From Flavobacteriales bacterium (GTDB taxonomy: Bacteria > Bacteroidota > Bacteroidia > NS11-12g > UBA955), in NCBI GenBank assembly GCA_947447955.1, contig CANFLS010000008.1:1-64000 (forward strand): a stretch of 64,000 bases of DNA. The letters are read 5' to 3'. A model generated the notes under the pieces. The model worked only from the letters and a program-made list of their open reading frames with translations, did not search any database and had not been told where the DNA came from. This document shows positions 17,783 to 27,467 of this stretch, piece by piece (within the stretch, counting starts at the first letter, position 1; every line of letters begins with the position of its first letter). Both the position numbers and the translations under genes were made by a program.

Positions 17783-18652
17783 ATGAATAGAAAAACCAAC
17801 AACAACATTTTGGTACCAACAGATTTTTCTGATGTTGCTGAATGTGCTTTACAGCACGCAATTAAAGTAGCTCAAGCCTATAAAAATGAAATCACACTTC
17901 TTTTTATATTCGAAGAAGGAATTTTAGGTGGTTTATTTTCTGGTTCTCAATCTGACGTAATGAAGGATGCAATTGGAACAAAACTTCAATTGAAAGCCGA
18001 TGAAATTACCAAAGCATCTGGAATTAAAACTTCATACAGAATTGGCAAAGGAAAAGTGTACAAAGCTATTTCTGAAATTGCCAATGAAGAGCATTTTGAT
18101 TCTATCATTATGGGTAGCCATGGCGCATCTGGTTTGGAACAAATTGTTGGTTCAAATGCTTCTAGAACAATTCAATATGCAGAGGTTCCTGTAGTTGTTG
18201 TTAAAAATTCTAATATTGGAGCAAAAGGTTATAGCAAAATTGTAATGCCTATTGACTTGACTATTGAAACCCGTCAAAAAGTTGATTGGGCTATTCACTT
18301 GGCTAAAAAATTCGATTCTGAAATTCACGTTGTTTATTCTAAATCTAGCGACGAATATTTAGACCGTAAAATCCAAAACAACATTGCACAAGTTGAATAC
18401 GATTTGAAAGCTAAAAATGTAAAATACCAAATCTATGAATTCAAAGACGGCGTATTAGACAATTTCGCAACTGAAATTCACAATTACGCAAATATCGTAA
18501 ATGCCGACTTGATTTTGGCAATGACACATACAGAAAAAGGAATTTCTGAAATCATCATTGGAACCCTTACCCAACAAATTGTAAATAGAGCCAACAATGT
18601 AGCTGTAATGTGCATTCACCCGCGTGAAACTGCATTCAACTACGATTATTAA
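17783..18652 (+). CDS. Tandem-domain universal stress protein
   Basis: A 289-residue cytoplasmic protein with two UspA domains (about 1-148 and 150-285). Domain 1 begins NNILVPTDFSDVAE and has the nucleotide loop MGSHGASGLEQIVGSNASRT, the G-2x-G-9x-G(S/T) pattern of ATP-binding Usps. Domain 2 starts KIVMPIDLT and its corresponding loop (THTEKGISEIIIGT) has diverged, so it may not bind ATP. Tandem Usps are usually induced by starvation or redox stress; nothing in the sequence shows the signal. The gene is monocistronic and flanked by terminators. Confidence 0.92.
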   Translation: MNRKTNNNILVPTDFSDVAECALQHAIKVAQAYKNEITLLFIFEEGILGGLFSGSQSDVMKDAIGTKLQLKADEITKASGIKTSYRIGKGKVYKAISEIANEEHFDSIIMGSHGASGLEQIVGSNASRTIQYAEVPVVVVKNSNIGAKGYSKIVMPIDLTIETRQKVDWAIHLAKKFDSEIHVVYSKSSDEYLDRKIQNNIAQVEYDLKAKNVKYQIYEFKDGVLDNFATEIHNYANIVNADLILAMTHTEKGISEIIIGTLTQQIVNRANNVAVMCIHPRETAFNYDY

Positions 18653-18669
18653 TTCTGAATAAATCTCAT

Positions 18670-18700
18670 AAAAAAAGGCTGCCATTGGCAGCCTTTTTTG
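18670..18700 (+). terminator. Bidirectional intrinsic terminator
   Basis: AAAAAAGGCTGCC, loop ATT, GGCAGCCTTTTTT. The A-tract and T-tract on both sides let it serve both the usp gene and the convergent TonB receptor gene, although it lies after the stop of only the former. Confidence 0.85.
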
Positions 18701-18723
18701 TTTATCAAAAGATAAAATGTCCC

Positions 18724-21147
18724 TTAAAAATCTAAAATAATACCAATCGTTGGTAACACGTTGCCCGATGAATTTACCAAGTAGTCTGTGGCGTATTGAT
18801 TTGGATTGTTTGAATCCTTAATCAAATTACCCTGCGCATCTTGTCTGGCAATTAAAGTAGATGGACCAACGTATTGATAATTAAAGAAATTCTGAATGTC
18901 GATGTACAAATTCAACGACCATTTCTTTTTGTACCAAACTTTATCTATCCTTAAATCAAATTGATTAAAATTACCCAAACGTTTTGTATTTAATTGGTTA
19001 TAATCCAAAATAGCAACACCCCTAGCGTTCCAATTGGCAACGTTCATTGAAGTTGCAATATCATTTGGCGTATAAGGTCGGCCAGTTACAAATCTCCACT
19101 TCGCTCCTATTTCCCAATTCTTTTTCAATTTTTTACCTGCAACCACCGAAAGGGTATGACGGCTATCCCAAGCGCTGGCTACCATTTTGTCGTTTTTATC
19201 GGCAAACTGCGACCACGCCAAGGTATAACTTAAAATTCCATACAGTCCATTTCTAGACCTGCGTTGTATTAAAAATTCAGTTCCATAAGCCTGCCCTTTG
19301 GCAATAGAACTTACGGGCTCGTTTCCTACCACCGCAAAATCAGCTCCCAAATTACCTAAGCTAATGCTATCGTTCAAAGCCAGAGGATATTGTTCGTAGA
19401 ATTTATAAAATCCCTCCAAAGTAATTTTTGTCTCTTGTCCTTGGTTGTACTGAAATCCCGCAGAAACCATTCTATTCCTGATATATTTTACCCTAGACTG
19501 GTTCACCAAATTAAAGTTAGCATCTCTGTAACCCAAAACGGTATAGGCTGGCAATTGGAAAAATTGACCCACATTGGCATTGAAATACAGTTTATTTTTT
19601 AGAGGGACAGAAACCGACGCAGAAATTGTAGGCTGCGAAAAAGGATTTTTGGTGTTGCTGCCATAAGATGAACCATCTAACCTCCCTGCCAATGAAACCA
19701 TGGTACCGCGATTTCCAACCAACCCAGAAATTCTTGCAAAACCTGCATATTTAAAGGTTTCTAACAAACTTGAAAAATTTACAATGATTGGTGCAGAAAA
19801 TGGTTTTACAATTTTATTGTAGGTATTGACGCTATATTTCACATATTCAACCCCTGTTCCAAGCATCCAATCAAAGCCTTTCAACTTACCAGAATGCTCT
19901 ATACGAAGTTTGTTTTCAGCCTCTCTGCTTTTGTATTTCAAATTCAAATTAGATTCTGAACTTTGATCGTTGTTGGCATACTTTACCGTTTCGTTATTCA
20001 ACATATTTCTGCTGATAAAGTACTGTGTTTTGGTTTTCTCTGAGAAATGCGTGTAAACCATACCGAAGGTATAATTCCATTGAGAGTAAACTGGCAAATA
20101 GCCCAAGATATACTTGTTTGATTTCAATTTGGTGGTATCGGTAATTCCATCGTTTACTTTTTCATTTAACTGAAAATAATCAACTGCACCCACGGTAATA
20201 AAAGACAAATTATCTTTTCCCTTTAATTGTATTTTTACCTTTCCTTGATAGTCAATAAAATTAGGGAAGAACGGAAGTTTCAATAACGTAAACAGCCCTT
20301 TCAAGTAACTTTGACGCGCAGAGAAAATATAACTCACTTTCTTTTTCTTACCAATTGGACCGTCTGCCGTGAATCCCAAATCGCTGCTACCCACAGTAAA
20401 TCTGTATTTGCCTTTTTGCATATTTCCATCAATTTGTTGAAAATCCAGAACGGCGCTCAATCCGTTGGCATAGTTAATTGGAAATGCTCCTGAGAAGAAG
20501 TTCACTTTCTTGATAAAGTTCACATTCAATAACCCTACCGGACCGCCTGTGCTACCTTGAGTTTGAAAATGGTTGATGATTGGAATTTCAATTCCATCTA
20601 AGTAAAATTTATTTTCAACCGGTGATCCCCCGCGAATTACTATGTCGTTTCTAAACCCTGGAATAGAAATCACCCCTGGCAGAGACTGAATAATTTTAGA
20701 AATATCGCGGTTACCCCCTGGATTTTTCTCAATTTCACGAATTGAAAGTTCTTGAGAAGATATTGGACTTTCTGCAGAACGCTTTTGTAGGGCAGAACGA
20801 CTAATATTCACCTGCCCTACTGTTTCGGCAAGTGATTCCATTTCAATAATCACATCATTTTGTTTGTCGTAGGTATATAATTGTTCGTAGCTACTTCCGT
20901 CTTTATAGCCTTCTAATTGGGCTGTAACCGTGTAAAATCCTGGCTCAACCCCTTTAATTTCGAACAATCCATTTTCATCGGAGGTTGCTACAAAATCGGT
21001 TTTAGGCACCAATACTTTTACACCTTTGATGGCTATATTGGTTTGGGCATCGACTACCTTCCCTTTAATGACAACTATTTGCGCTTGAATTTTTGCCATG
21101 AAAGCTATGGCGAAAATTGCGAAAAATAGTTTAATGTTTTTTTGCAT
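18724..21147 (-). CDS. TonB-dependent outer-membrane receptor with carboxypeptidase-like domain
   Basis: An 807-residue receptor for energised import across the outer membrane. Signal peptide ~1-22 (AKIQAQ), a carboxypeptidase-regulatory-like domain ~27-105 (VVIKGKVVDAQTNIAIKGV), plug ~125-240 (SIREIEKNPGGNRDISKII, VIRGGSPVENKFYLDGIEIP), then a 22-strand barrel ending in NVLPTIGIILDF with a terminal Phe. It lacks a SusD partner and is shorter than typical SusC proteins, so a nutrient other than a glycan, such as a metal chelate, vitamin or peptide, is possible. Monocistronic; no regulator adjacent. Confidence 0.9.
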   Translation of the reverse strand: MQKNIKLFFAIFAIAFMAKIQAQIVVIKGKVVDAQTNIAIKGVKVLVPKTDFVATSDENGLFEIKGVEPGFYTVTAQLEGYKDGSSYEQLYTYDKQNDVIIEMESLAETVGQVNISRSALQKRSAESPISSQELSIREIEKNPGGNRDISKIIQSLPGVISIPGFRNDIVIRGGSPVENKFYLDGIEIPIINHFQTQGSTGGPVGLLNVNFIKKVNFFSGAFPINYANGLSAVLDFQQIDGNMQKGKYRFTVGSSDLGFTADGPIGKKKKVSYIFSARQSYLKGLFTLLKLPFFPNFIDYQGKVKIQLKGKDNLSFITVGAVDYFQLNEKVNDGITDTTKLKSNKYILGYLPVYSQWNYTFGMVYTHFSEKTKTQYFISRNMLNNETVKYANNDQSSESNLNLKYKSREAENKLRIEHSGKLKGFDWMLGTGVEYVKYSVNTYNKIVKPFSAPIIVNFSSLLETFKYAGFARISGLVGNRGTMVSLAGRLDGSSYGSNTKNPFSQPTISASVSVPLKNKLYFNANVGQFFQLPAYTVLGYRDANFNLVNQSRVKYIRNRMVSAGFQYNQGQETKITLEGFYKFYEQYPLALNDSISLGNLGADFAVVGNEPVSSIAKGQAYGTEFLIQRRSRNGLYGILSYTLAWSQFADKNDKMVASAWDSRHTLSVVAGKKLKKNWEIGAKWRFVTGRPYTPNDIATSMNVANWNARGVAILDYNQLNTKRLGNFNQFDLRIDKVWYKKKWSLNLYIDIQNFFNYQYVGPSTLIARQDAQGNLIKDSNNPNQYATDYLVNSSGNVLPTIGIILDF

Positions 21148-21305
21148 AAATAGTTTAACAAAGAAATTGCAAAAGGGTTTAAAAATTACACAAAATTTAA
21201 TATTGTGGTTATATTTGAGCGGAAACTATATCGGGTGTGAATAAATCTACGTCAAATAGTCAGTAAATAGCATTTGGCAGACTTTTCGCTAACAGAATAA
21301 AACAT

Positions 21306-21313
21306 TAACTTCG
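21306..21313 (+). promoter_or_regulatory. -7-like promoter element of secA
   Basis: TAACTTCG, one base from TAnnTTTG, 12 nt before the secA ATG. Confidence 0.5.
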
Positions 21314-21325
21314 CAGACTTAACCT

Positions 21326-24300
21326 ATGTTCGGGAATATTATAAACAACATTGCAAAAATTTTTGGTGGAAATGCTGCCGAAAAAGCCATGAAAGAAATC
21401 ATGCCTATAGTGGCTGAAATCAATCAATACTACGATTCATATCAATCAATTAGCACAGATGAACTGCGGAACAAAACCGCAGAGTTCAAATCTAGAATTA
21501 GCGAATATCTTTCTGATATTGATACAGATATTGCTGATGCCCATTCACGCGTGAATGCGCTAACTGCAAGTGAAATCGATGAAAAAGAAGAAATTTATCA
21601 GCAAATTACCGATCTTGAAAAGAAACGTGATGAAAAATTAGAAGAAGTTTTAAAAGAAATTCTTCCTGAAGCGTTTGCCACTGTAAAAGAAGCAGCGCAC
21701 AGATTAACTCTTAATGATGAAATCACTTGTACTGCCTTAGATATTGATAGACAACTTGCTACAAAAAAACCAAACGTGCGCATTGAAGGCGACAAAGCCA
21801 TTTTTGCAAATGAATGGTTGGCAGCAGGTGGTAAAATCAAATGGAACATGGTGCATTACGATGTTCAGTTGATTGGTGGTATTGCATTGCACCAAGGAAA
21901 CATTTCCGAAATGTCTACGGGTGAAGGTAAAACCTTGGTAAGTACTTTGCCTGCATATTTGAATGCACTTGGTGGACGTGGTGTTCACATGGTTACCGTG
22001 AACGACTATTTGGCTCGTCGTGACTGCGAATGGAACGGCCCTTTGTTTAATTTCTTAGGACTTACTGTCGATTGCTTAGAATATCACAGTCCGAACAGCG
22101 AAGAACGCCGTATGGCTTACAAAGCCGATATTACGTATGGTACAAACAACGAGTTTGGTTTTGACTACCTACGTGACAATATGGCACACGAAACTGACGA
22201 GTTGGTACAAGGCAAACACCATTTTGCAATGATTGATGAGGTAGATAGCGTATTAATTGACGATGCAAGAACCCCATTGATTATTAGCGGACCAACACCA
22301 AAAGGCGATATTCAAGAATTTGAAGCATTAAAACCAAGAATTCAATCTTTGGTAGATGCACAAAAGAAATACATTAACAATGCCCTTTCAGATGCAAGAA
22401 AATTAATTGCTGAAGGAAAGAGCGGACATAAAGAAGGTGAAGGCGGATTGGCCTTATTGCGTGCACACAGAGGTTTGCCAAAAAACAAAGCGTTGATCAA
22501 ATTCTTAGGTGAATCTGGAATGCGCAATGTTTTAACCAAAACTGAAAACAATTACATGCAGGACCAACAAAAAGAAATGCCGTTGGCCGACGCTCCTTTA
22601 TTCTTTACCATTGACGAGAAAACCAACTCTGTTGACTTAACAGAAAAAGGGATTGAATTGATCACGGGTAACGGTGAAGACTCTCAATTCTTTATTTTGC
22701 CTGATGTAGGAAATGAAATTGCTGAAATTGAAAAATCAACAGCTTCTGCAGAAGAGAAAATCAGATTGAAAGATATTCTTATGCAAGAATTTGCTGAAAA
22801 GAGCGAACGTATTCATTCTGTTCAACAATTATTAAAAGCGTATACATTATTTGAAATTGACGTAGAATACATCCTTCAAGATGGAAAAGTAAAGATTGTT
22901 GATGAGCAAACTGGACGTATCATGGAAGGACGTAGATACTCAGACGGTTTGCATCAAGCAATTGAAGCAAAAGAAAACGTTAGGGTTGAAGCAGCTACGC
23001 AAACTTATGCAACCATTACATTGCAAAACTATTTCAGAATGTACCACAAGTTAGCGGGTATGACAGGTACTGCTGAAACGGAAGCACAAGAATTGTGGGA
23101 TATTTACAAATTGGGGGTTAAGGTTATTCCAACCAACAAACCTGTAATAAGAATTGACAAAGAAGACTTGGTTTACAAAACCAAACGTGAAAAATACAAT
23201 GCGGTAATTGATGAAGTTGTTGCCTTGAGCCAAGCGGGTCGTCCGGTGTTGGTGGGTACTACTTCTGTTGAGGTAAGTGAGTTGTTGGCAAGAATGCTTA
23301 AAATTAGAGGCATCAAGCACAATGTATTGAATGCAAAACAGCACCAAAGAGAAGCTGAAATTGTAGCAGAAGCGGGTTACCCTTCAGCTGTTACCATTGC
23401 AACCAACATGGCTGGACGTGGTACAGATATTAAAATTTCCGACGAAGTAAAAGCTTCAGGTGGTTTGGCTATTATTGGTACAGAACGTCACGATTCTCGT
23501 CGTGTTGACCGTCAGTTAAGAGGTCGTGCAGGACGTCAAGGTGATCCAGGAAGTTCTCGTTTCTACGTGAGTTTGGAAGATGACTTGATGCGTATTTTTG
23601 GTGCAGAAAGAGTATCTAATTTGATGGATAAAATTGGTTACAAAGAAGGCGATGTAATTGAACACAGCTGGATGACCAAAACCATTGAACGCAATCAAAA
23701 GCGTATGGAACAAAATAACTTTGGTATCCGTAAACGTTTGTTGGAATATGATGATGTAATGAACAAACAACGTTCTAACATCTACAGAATGAGAAAAAAT
23801 GCCCTTTGGGGTGACAAATTGAGCATCGATTTGCGCAATATGTTGTTCAACTGGTGTAACGATACTGTAATAAATTGCAAAGATCAAGGCAGTTATGAAG
23901 AATTAGAATTAGAAGTAATTCGCACGTTGGCAGCAGGATTGCCATTCGATGAAGCCACTTTCGATTCAACAAAAACTGACGATTTGGTAGATATGTTATT
24001 TGCCGACTTATCTTCGAAATACAGAAATAAACTTGAAAAAATTGCAGAACAGGCCTACCCTGTTTTCCAACATATCAGAAGCGAACAAGGCGATAGAATT
24101 GAAAATGTAGTGGTTCCAATGACCGACGGAACCCACCAATTCCAATTAACAGTTTCCATGCAAAAAGCGTTGGATACCCAATGCCGTTCGTTAAGTAATG
24201 ACTTTGAAAAATCTACTACGCTTCAAACCATTGACGATGAATGGAAAGAACATTTACGTGAATTGGATGAATTGAAACAAAGTACTGGAAATGCACAATA

Positions 24301-24643
24301 CGAGCAAAAAGATCCTTTGCTAATTTATAAAATTGAGAGTTTTGAATTGTTTGGCAAAATGCTACAACGCATTAACCACAAAGTGCTTGGATTGTTATTT
24401 AGAACCAGAATTTTAGACGACAATCAAGTGGGTGAAGCGCGCAAACCAATGCGCAAAGACACCCCAAAAGTGGTTGCTAGCAAAGAAGAATTCAGCAATG
24501 GTTCAGATAGCCAAGAAGCCATTGAAAATTCTGCACCTAAAGTCCCTCAAAATCCAATTAGAAATGAACTTAAAGTAGGCCGCAACGACGCTTGTCCTTG
24601 TGGTAGCGGCAAAAAATTCAAATCTTGTCACGGCAAAGATTAA
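21326..24643 (+). CDS. secA: Protein translocase ATPase SecA
   Basis: SecA drives preproteins through SecYEG. At 1105 residues it is longer than E. coli SecA (901), as is usual in Bacteroidota. Visible are Walker A MSTGEGKT, DEVDSVLID (Walker B / DEAD box), the preprotein-crosslinking region, NMAGRGTDI and QLRGRAGRQGDPG of the second nucleotide-binding fold, helical scaffold and wing domains, and the C-terminal zinc motif CPCGSGKKFKSCHG for SecB or lipid contact. An extra segment follows NBF1 with YGTNNEFGFDYLRDNMA. Its stop lies 3 nt before a DUF5522 gene, so the two are co-transcribed. Confidence 0.98.
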   Translation: MFGNIINNIAKIFGGNAAEKAMKEIMPIVAEINQYYDSYQSISTDELRNKTAEFKSRISEYLSDIDTDIADAHSRVNALTASEIDEKEEIYQQITDLEKKRDEKLEEVLKEILPEAFATVKEAAHRLTLNDEITCTALDIDRQLATKKPNVRIEGDKAIFANEWLAAGGKIKWNMVHYDVQLIGGIALHQGNISEMSTGEGKTLVSTLPAYLNALGGRGVHMVTVNDYLARRDCEWNGPLFNFLGLTVDCLEYHSPNSEERRMAYKADITYGTNNEFGFDYLRDNMAHETDELVQGKHHFAMIDEVDSVLIDDARTPLIISGPTPKGDIQEFEALKPRIQSLVDAQKKYINNALSDARKLIAEGKSGHKEGEGGLALLRAHRGLPKNKALIKFLGESGMRNVLTKTENNYMQDQQKEMPLADAPLFFTIDEKTNSVDLTEKGIELITGNGEDSQFFILPDVGNEIAEIEKSTASAEEKIRLKDILMQEFAEKSERIHSVQQLLKAYTLFEIDVEYILQDGKVKIVDEQTGRIMEGRRYSDGLHQAIEAKENVRVEAATQTYATITLQNYFRMYHKLAGMTGTAETEAQELWDIYKLGVKVIPTNKPVIRIDKEDLVYKTKREKYNAVIDEVVALSQAGRPVLVGTTSVEVSELLARMLKIRGIKHNVLNAKQHQREAEIVAEAGYPSAVTIATNMAGRGTDIKISDEVKASGGLAIIGTERHDSRRVDRQLRGRAGRQGDPGSSRFYVSLEDDLMRIFGAERVSNLMDKIGYKEGDVIEHSWMTKTIERNQKRMEQNNFGIRKRLLEYDDVMNKQRSNIYRMRKNALWGDKLSIDLRNMLFNWCNDTVINCKDQGSYEELELEVIRTLAAGLPFDEATFDSTKTDDLVDMLFADLSSKYRNKLEKIAEQAYPVFQHIRSEQGDRIENVVVPMTDGTHQFQLTVSMQKALDTQCRSLSNDFEKSTTLQTIDDEWKEHLRELDELKQSTGNAQYEQKDPLLIYKIESFELFGKMLQRINHKVLGLLFRTRILDDNQVGEARKPMRKDTPKVVASKEEFSNGSDSQEAIENSAPKVPQNPIRNELKVGRNDACPCGSGKKFKSCHGKD

Positions 24644-24646
24644 TCG

Positions 24647-24841
24647 ATGTCTGAAACAAACAATAACCAATCAAAACCCATTGAAGAATATTACTTCGAC
24701 AATGGGTTTTGTGTTTTTAAAAAGTCGTTTTTGATCAAAAGAGGCACTTGTTGTGGAAATGGTTGCAGGCATTGTCCGTACCAACCAAAACACCAAAAGG
24801 GAAATGTGGTTTTATTTCCTGAATTTGTGCAAAAGTTGTAA
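24647..24841 (+). CDS. DUF5522 cysteine-rich small protein
   Basis: A 64-residue protein with four cysteines in GTCCGNGCRHCPY and a fifth at the start of the conserved region (FCVFKKSFLIKRG). This matches DUF5522, of unknown function; the cysteine cluster suggests a zinc or Fe-S site. It starts 3 nt after the secA stop, and both proteins end or centre on a Cys-rich metal motif, but no link in function is known to me. No terminator separates it from the purH promoter. Confidence 0.75.
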   Translation: MSETNNNQSKPIEEYYFDNGFCVFKKSFLIKRGTCCGNGCRHCPYQPKHQKGNVVLFPEFVQKL

Positions 24842-24873
24842 AAACCTTTTTGGCATTGGCCATTATTGAGTTG

Positions 24874-24881
24874 TAAATTTG
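24874..24881 (+). promoter_or_regulatory. -7 promoter element of purH
   Basis: TAAATTTG, a perfect TAnnTTTG match. It ends only 4 nt before the purH GTG, implying a leaderless message. Confidence 0.65.
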
Positions 24882-24885
24882 CCAT

Positions 24886-26385
24886 GTGAATTCGAAAATT
24901 CAATCAGCACTCATTTCTGTATTTTACAAAGATGGTTTAGAGCCAATTATTCAGGCGCTCCATAATAATAACGTAACACTTTATTCTACCGGTGGAACCC
25001 GTAAATTTATTGAAGATTTGGGTATTCCTTGTGTGGCAGTTGAAGATGTAACTGGATATCCAAGTATTTTGGGTGGTCGTGTAAAAACACTTCATCCGAA
25101 AGTTTTTGGGGGAATTTTGGCCCGCAGAGAATTGGATACCGACATGAAAGAAATTGCTGAGTATCAAATTCCATTATACGACCTTGTAATTGTTGACCTT
25201 TATCCTTTCGCTGAAACAGTTGCGGCTGGTGGTACCGAACAAGATATCATTGAAAAAATTGATATTGGAGGTGTTTCTTTAATTAGGGCAGCTGCCAAAA
25301 ATCATGCACATACTTGTATCGTTGCCGACAAATCTGATTACAGCACTTTCTTAACTGCCTACAACAATGGCAACGGAAGTTTGTCATTAGAAACAAGAAA
25401 AATGTTGGCAGGAAATGCATTTGGTGTTACTTCAAAATACGATACCCAAATTGCAAATTGGTTCAATGGCGACAATGTGTATGCATTGCGTTATGGAGAA
25501 AATCCACACCAAAAAGCAACTTTCAATGGTAATTTAGAAGCTATTTTCGAAAAAATACAAGGCAAAGAATTATCTTACAACAACTTACTTGATGTTGATA
25601 GCGCAATTTGTTTGTTAAATGAATTTAAAGAAACTCCAGGAAGCACATTTGTAATTATCAAACATAACAACGCTTGCGGTGTTGCTACCAGAACGGATGT
25701 TTTCGATGCTTGGATTGATGCATTGTCATGCGATCCAGTAAGCGCTTTCGGTGGAATTTTGGCTACCAATTCTGAAATTGATGAAAAAACCGCGATTGAA
25801 ATCAACAATTTGTTTTTTGAAGTATTGATAGCTCCTAGCTATTCTGAAAAAGCCAAAGAAATATTATCGGGCAAAACCAACCGCATTATTTTACAAAGTA
25901 AAAATCCTATTCAATTGAAAAACCCATTAACACGCACCGTGTTAAATGGAGAACTTGTTCAAGAACGCGATACCATTACCGATGTAAAAGCAAACATGAC
26001 TGTGGTAACCAATACCACTCCAACGGATGCCCAATTCCACGACCTTGAAATTGCCATTAAATTGGTAAAACAAACCAAAAGCAATACCATTGTATTGGTG
26101 AAAAATGGTCAATTGTTGGCAAGTGGAACCGGTCAAACAAGCCGCGTTGATGCACTGCAACAAGCCATTGACAAGGCAAACCGTTTTAGATTTGATTTAG
26201 AAGGTGCTGTGATGGCAAGCGATGCGTTTTTCCCTTTCCCAGATTGTGTTGAAATTGCCGACAAAGCAGGAATCAGGGCAGTTGTTCAACCAGGAGGAAG
26301 TGTAAAAGACCAATTGAGCATTGATTATTGTAATGAAAATGCAATATCTATGGTATTTACAGGTGTTCGTCACTTTAAACACTAA
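24886..26385 (+). CDS. purH: Bifunctional AICAR transformylase / IMP cyclohydrolase
   Basis: PurH carries out the last two steps of IMP synthesis: formylation of AICAR with 10-formyl-THF, then ring closure. The 499-residue protein has the MGS-like cyclohydrolase domain (~1-145; YSTGGTRKFIEDLGIPC, GGRVKTLHPKVFGG) and the transformylase domain with LRYGENPHQ and the catalytic KHNNACGVA. The GTG at 24886 gives MNSKIQSALISVF, the family N-terminus. An ATG two nt upstream is out of frame. The 4-nt gap to the -7 element makes leaderless GTG initiation likely. Confidence 0.97.
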   Translation: MNSKIQSALISVFYKDGLEPIIQALHNNNVTLYSTGGTRKFIEDLGIPCVAVEDVTGYPSILGGRVKTLHPKVFGGILARRELDTDMKEIAEYQIPLYDLVIVDLYPFAETVAAGGTEQDIIEKIDIGGVSLIRAAAKNHAHTCIVADKSDYSTFLTAYNNGNGSLSLETRKMLAGNAFGVTSKYDTQIANWFNGDNVYALRYGENPHQKATFNGNLEAIFEKIQGKELSYNNLLDVDSAICLLNEFKETPGSTFVIIKHNNACGVATRTDVFDAWIDALSCDPVSAFGGILATNSEIDEKTAIEINNLFFEVLIAPSYSEKAKEILSGKTNRIILQSKNPIQLKNPLTRTVLNGELVQERDTITDVKANMTVVTNTTPTDAQFHDLEIAIKLVKQTKSNTIVLVKNGQLLASGTGQTSRVDALQQAIDKANRFRFDLEGAVMASDAFFPFPDCVEIADKAGIRAVVQPGGSVKDQLSIDYCNENAISMVFTGVRHFKH

Positions 26386-26420
26386 TTTGGTACGGTTTTC
26401 GCAATTGCAGATTACACAAT

Positions 26421-27449
26421 ATGTATTCTTTAATTAAGTTTTTCCTCTTTCTTCTTCCACCCGAAAAAGCGCACAATGTTGCGTTAGATTTGATGGAAAA
26501 AGCACTTAAATTTCCCTTGCTCGGATCATACCTCAAACATAGTTTTAAAAGCGACAAACAAGTACCCGTTACCGTTGCCGGAATTACCTTTCCAAATATG
26601 ATTGGTTTGGCAGCCGGATTTGATAAAGATGCAAAACGATTGCATCTTCTCAAAGAATTCGGTTTTGGCTTTGTTGAAGTTGGTACCGTTACCCCTAAAC
26701 CCCAAGCCGGAAATCCCAAGCCCCGACTTTTCCGTATCCCTCAAGATTATGCCCTCATCAATAGAATGGGCTTCAATAATAGAGGCGTGGAAGATATGGT
26801 GGATCGTTTGAAAAATAGACCTGAAGGACTCATTGTAGGCGGGAATATTGGTAAAAACAAAGCCACACCAAACGAAAAAGCAATCATTGATTACGTTTAT
26901 TGCTTTGAAATGCTCTACGACCATGTTGATTACATTGCCGTAAATATTTCTAGCCCAAATACGCCTGGCCTTCGCGACCTTCAAGAAGAGTCGTTCATTG
27001 TGGGATTGTTTGAACAACTTCATGTAATTAGAAATAAAAAAGAAATATCTAAACCTATTTTCTTGAAATTGGCTCCTGATTTCCAAATGAACGCCATCAA
27101 AGAACTTGTGAGAATTATTAAAATTGCAAAAGTAGACGGACTTATTGCAACCAATACTACCGTTTCAAGAGAAAAATTATCAATTTCTAGTGATGAAATT
27201 GATAAAATTGGGGCAGGTGGATTATCTGGTCAACCCGTTTTTGAAGCCAGTAACGCCATGCTCGCCGCCTTGAGTATTGAATTGGGTGGAAAAATTCCAA
27301 TTATTGGAGTAGGCGGTATTTTTAACAGTCAAGATGCTTCTGAAAAGTTAATGCGTGGCGCCAACCTCATTCAAGTGTATACTGGTTTTGTTTATGAGGG
27401 ACCTTGGATTGTGAAAAATATTTTAAATTCTATCAATTATAACGATTAA
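26421..27449 (+). CDS. pyrD: Dihydroorotate dehydrogenase (quinone), class 2
   Basis: A membrane-associated flavoenzyme that oxidises dihydroorotate to orotate and passes electrons to quinone. The 342-residue length, the N-terminal amphipathic helices (SLIKFFLFLLPPEKAHNVAL) and the serine in NISSPNTPGLR mark class 2. FMN contacts include GLAAGFDKDAK, NRMGFNN and IGVGGIF. It lies 35 nt after purH and 18 nt before the nuclease gene, so pur-pyr genes may share a transcript. Menaquinone from the MenD pathway would be the likely acceptor. Confidence 0.97.
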   Translation: MYSLIKFFLFLLPPEKAHNVALDLMEKALKFPLLGSYLKHSFKSDKQVPVTVAGITFPNMIGLAAGFDKDAKRLHLLKEFGFGFVEVGTVTPKPQAGNPKPRLFRIPQDYALINRMGFNNRGVEDMVDRLKNRPEGLIVGGNIGKNKATPNEKAIIDYVYCFEMLYDHVDYIAVNISSPNTPGLRDLQEESFIVGLFEQLHVIRNKKEISKPIFLKLAPDFQMNAIKELVRIIKIAKVDGLIATNTTVSREKLSISSDEIDKIGAGGLSGQPVFEASNAMLAALSIELGGKIPIIGVGGIFNSQDASEKLMRGANLIQVYTGFVYEGPWIVKNILNSINYND

Positions 27450-27467
27450 ATTGCCGTTATAAATTGA

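Noticed and set aside
26526-27086. Long open frame (186 codons) antisense to pyrD
   Set aside because: It lies wholly within a well-conserved gene, with no recognisable domain or promoter, and is an artefact of codon composition.
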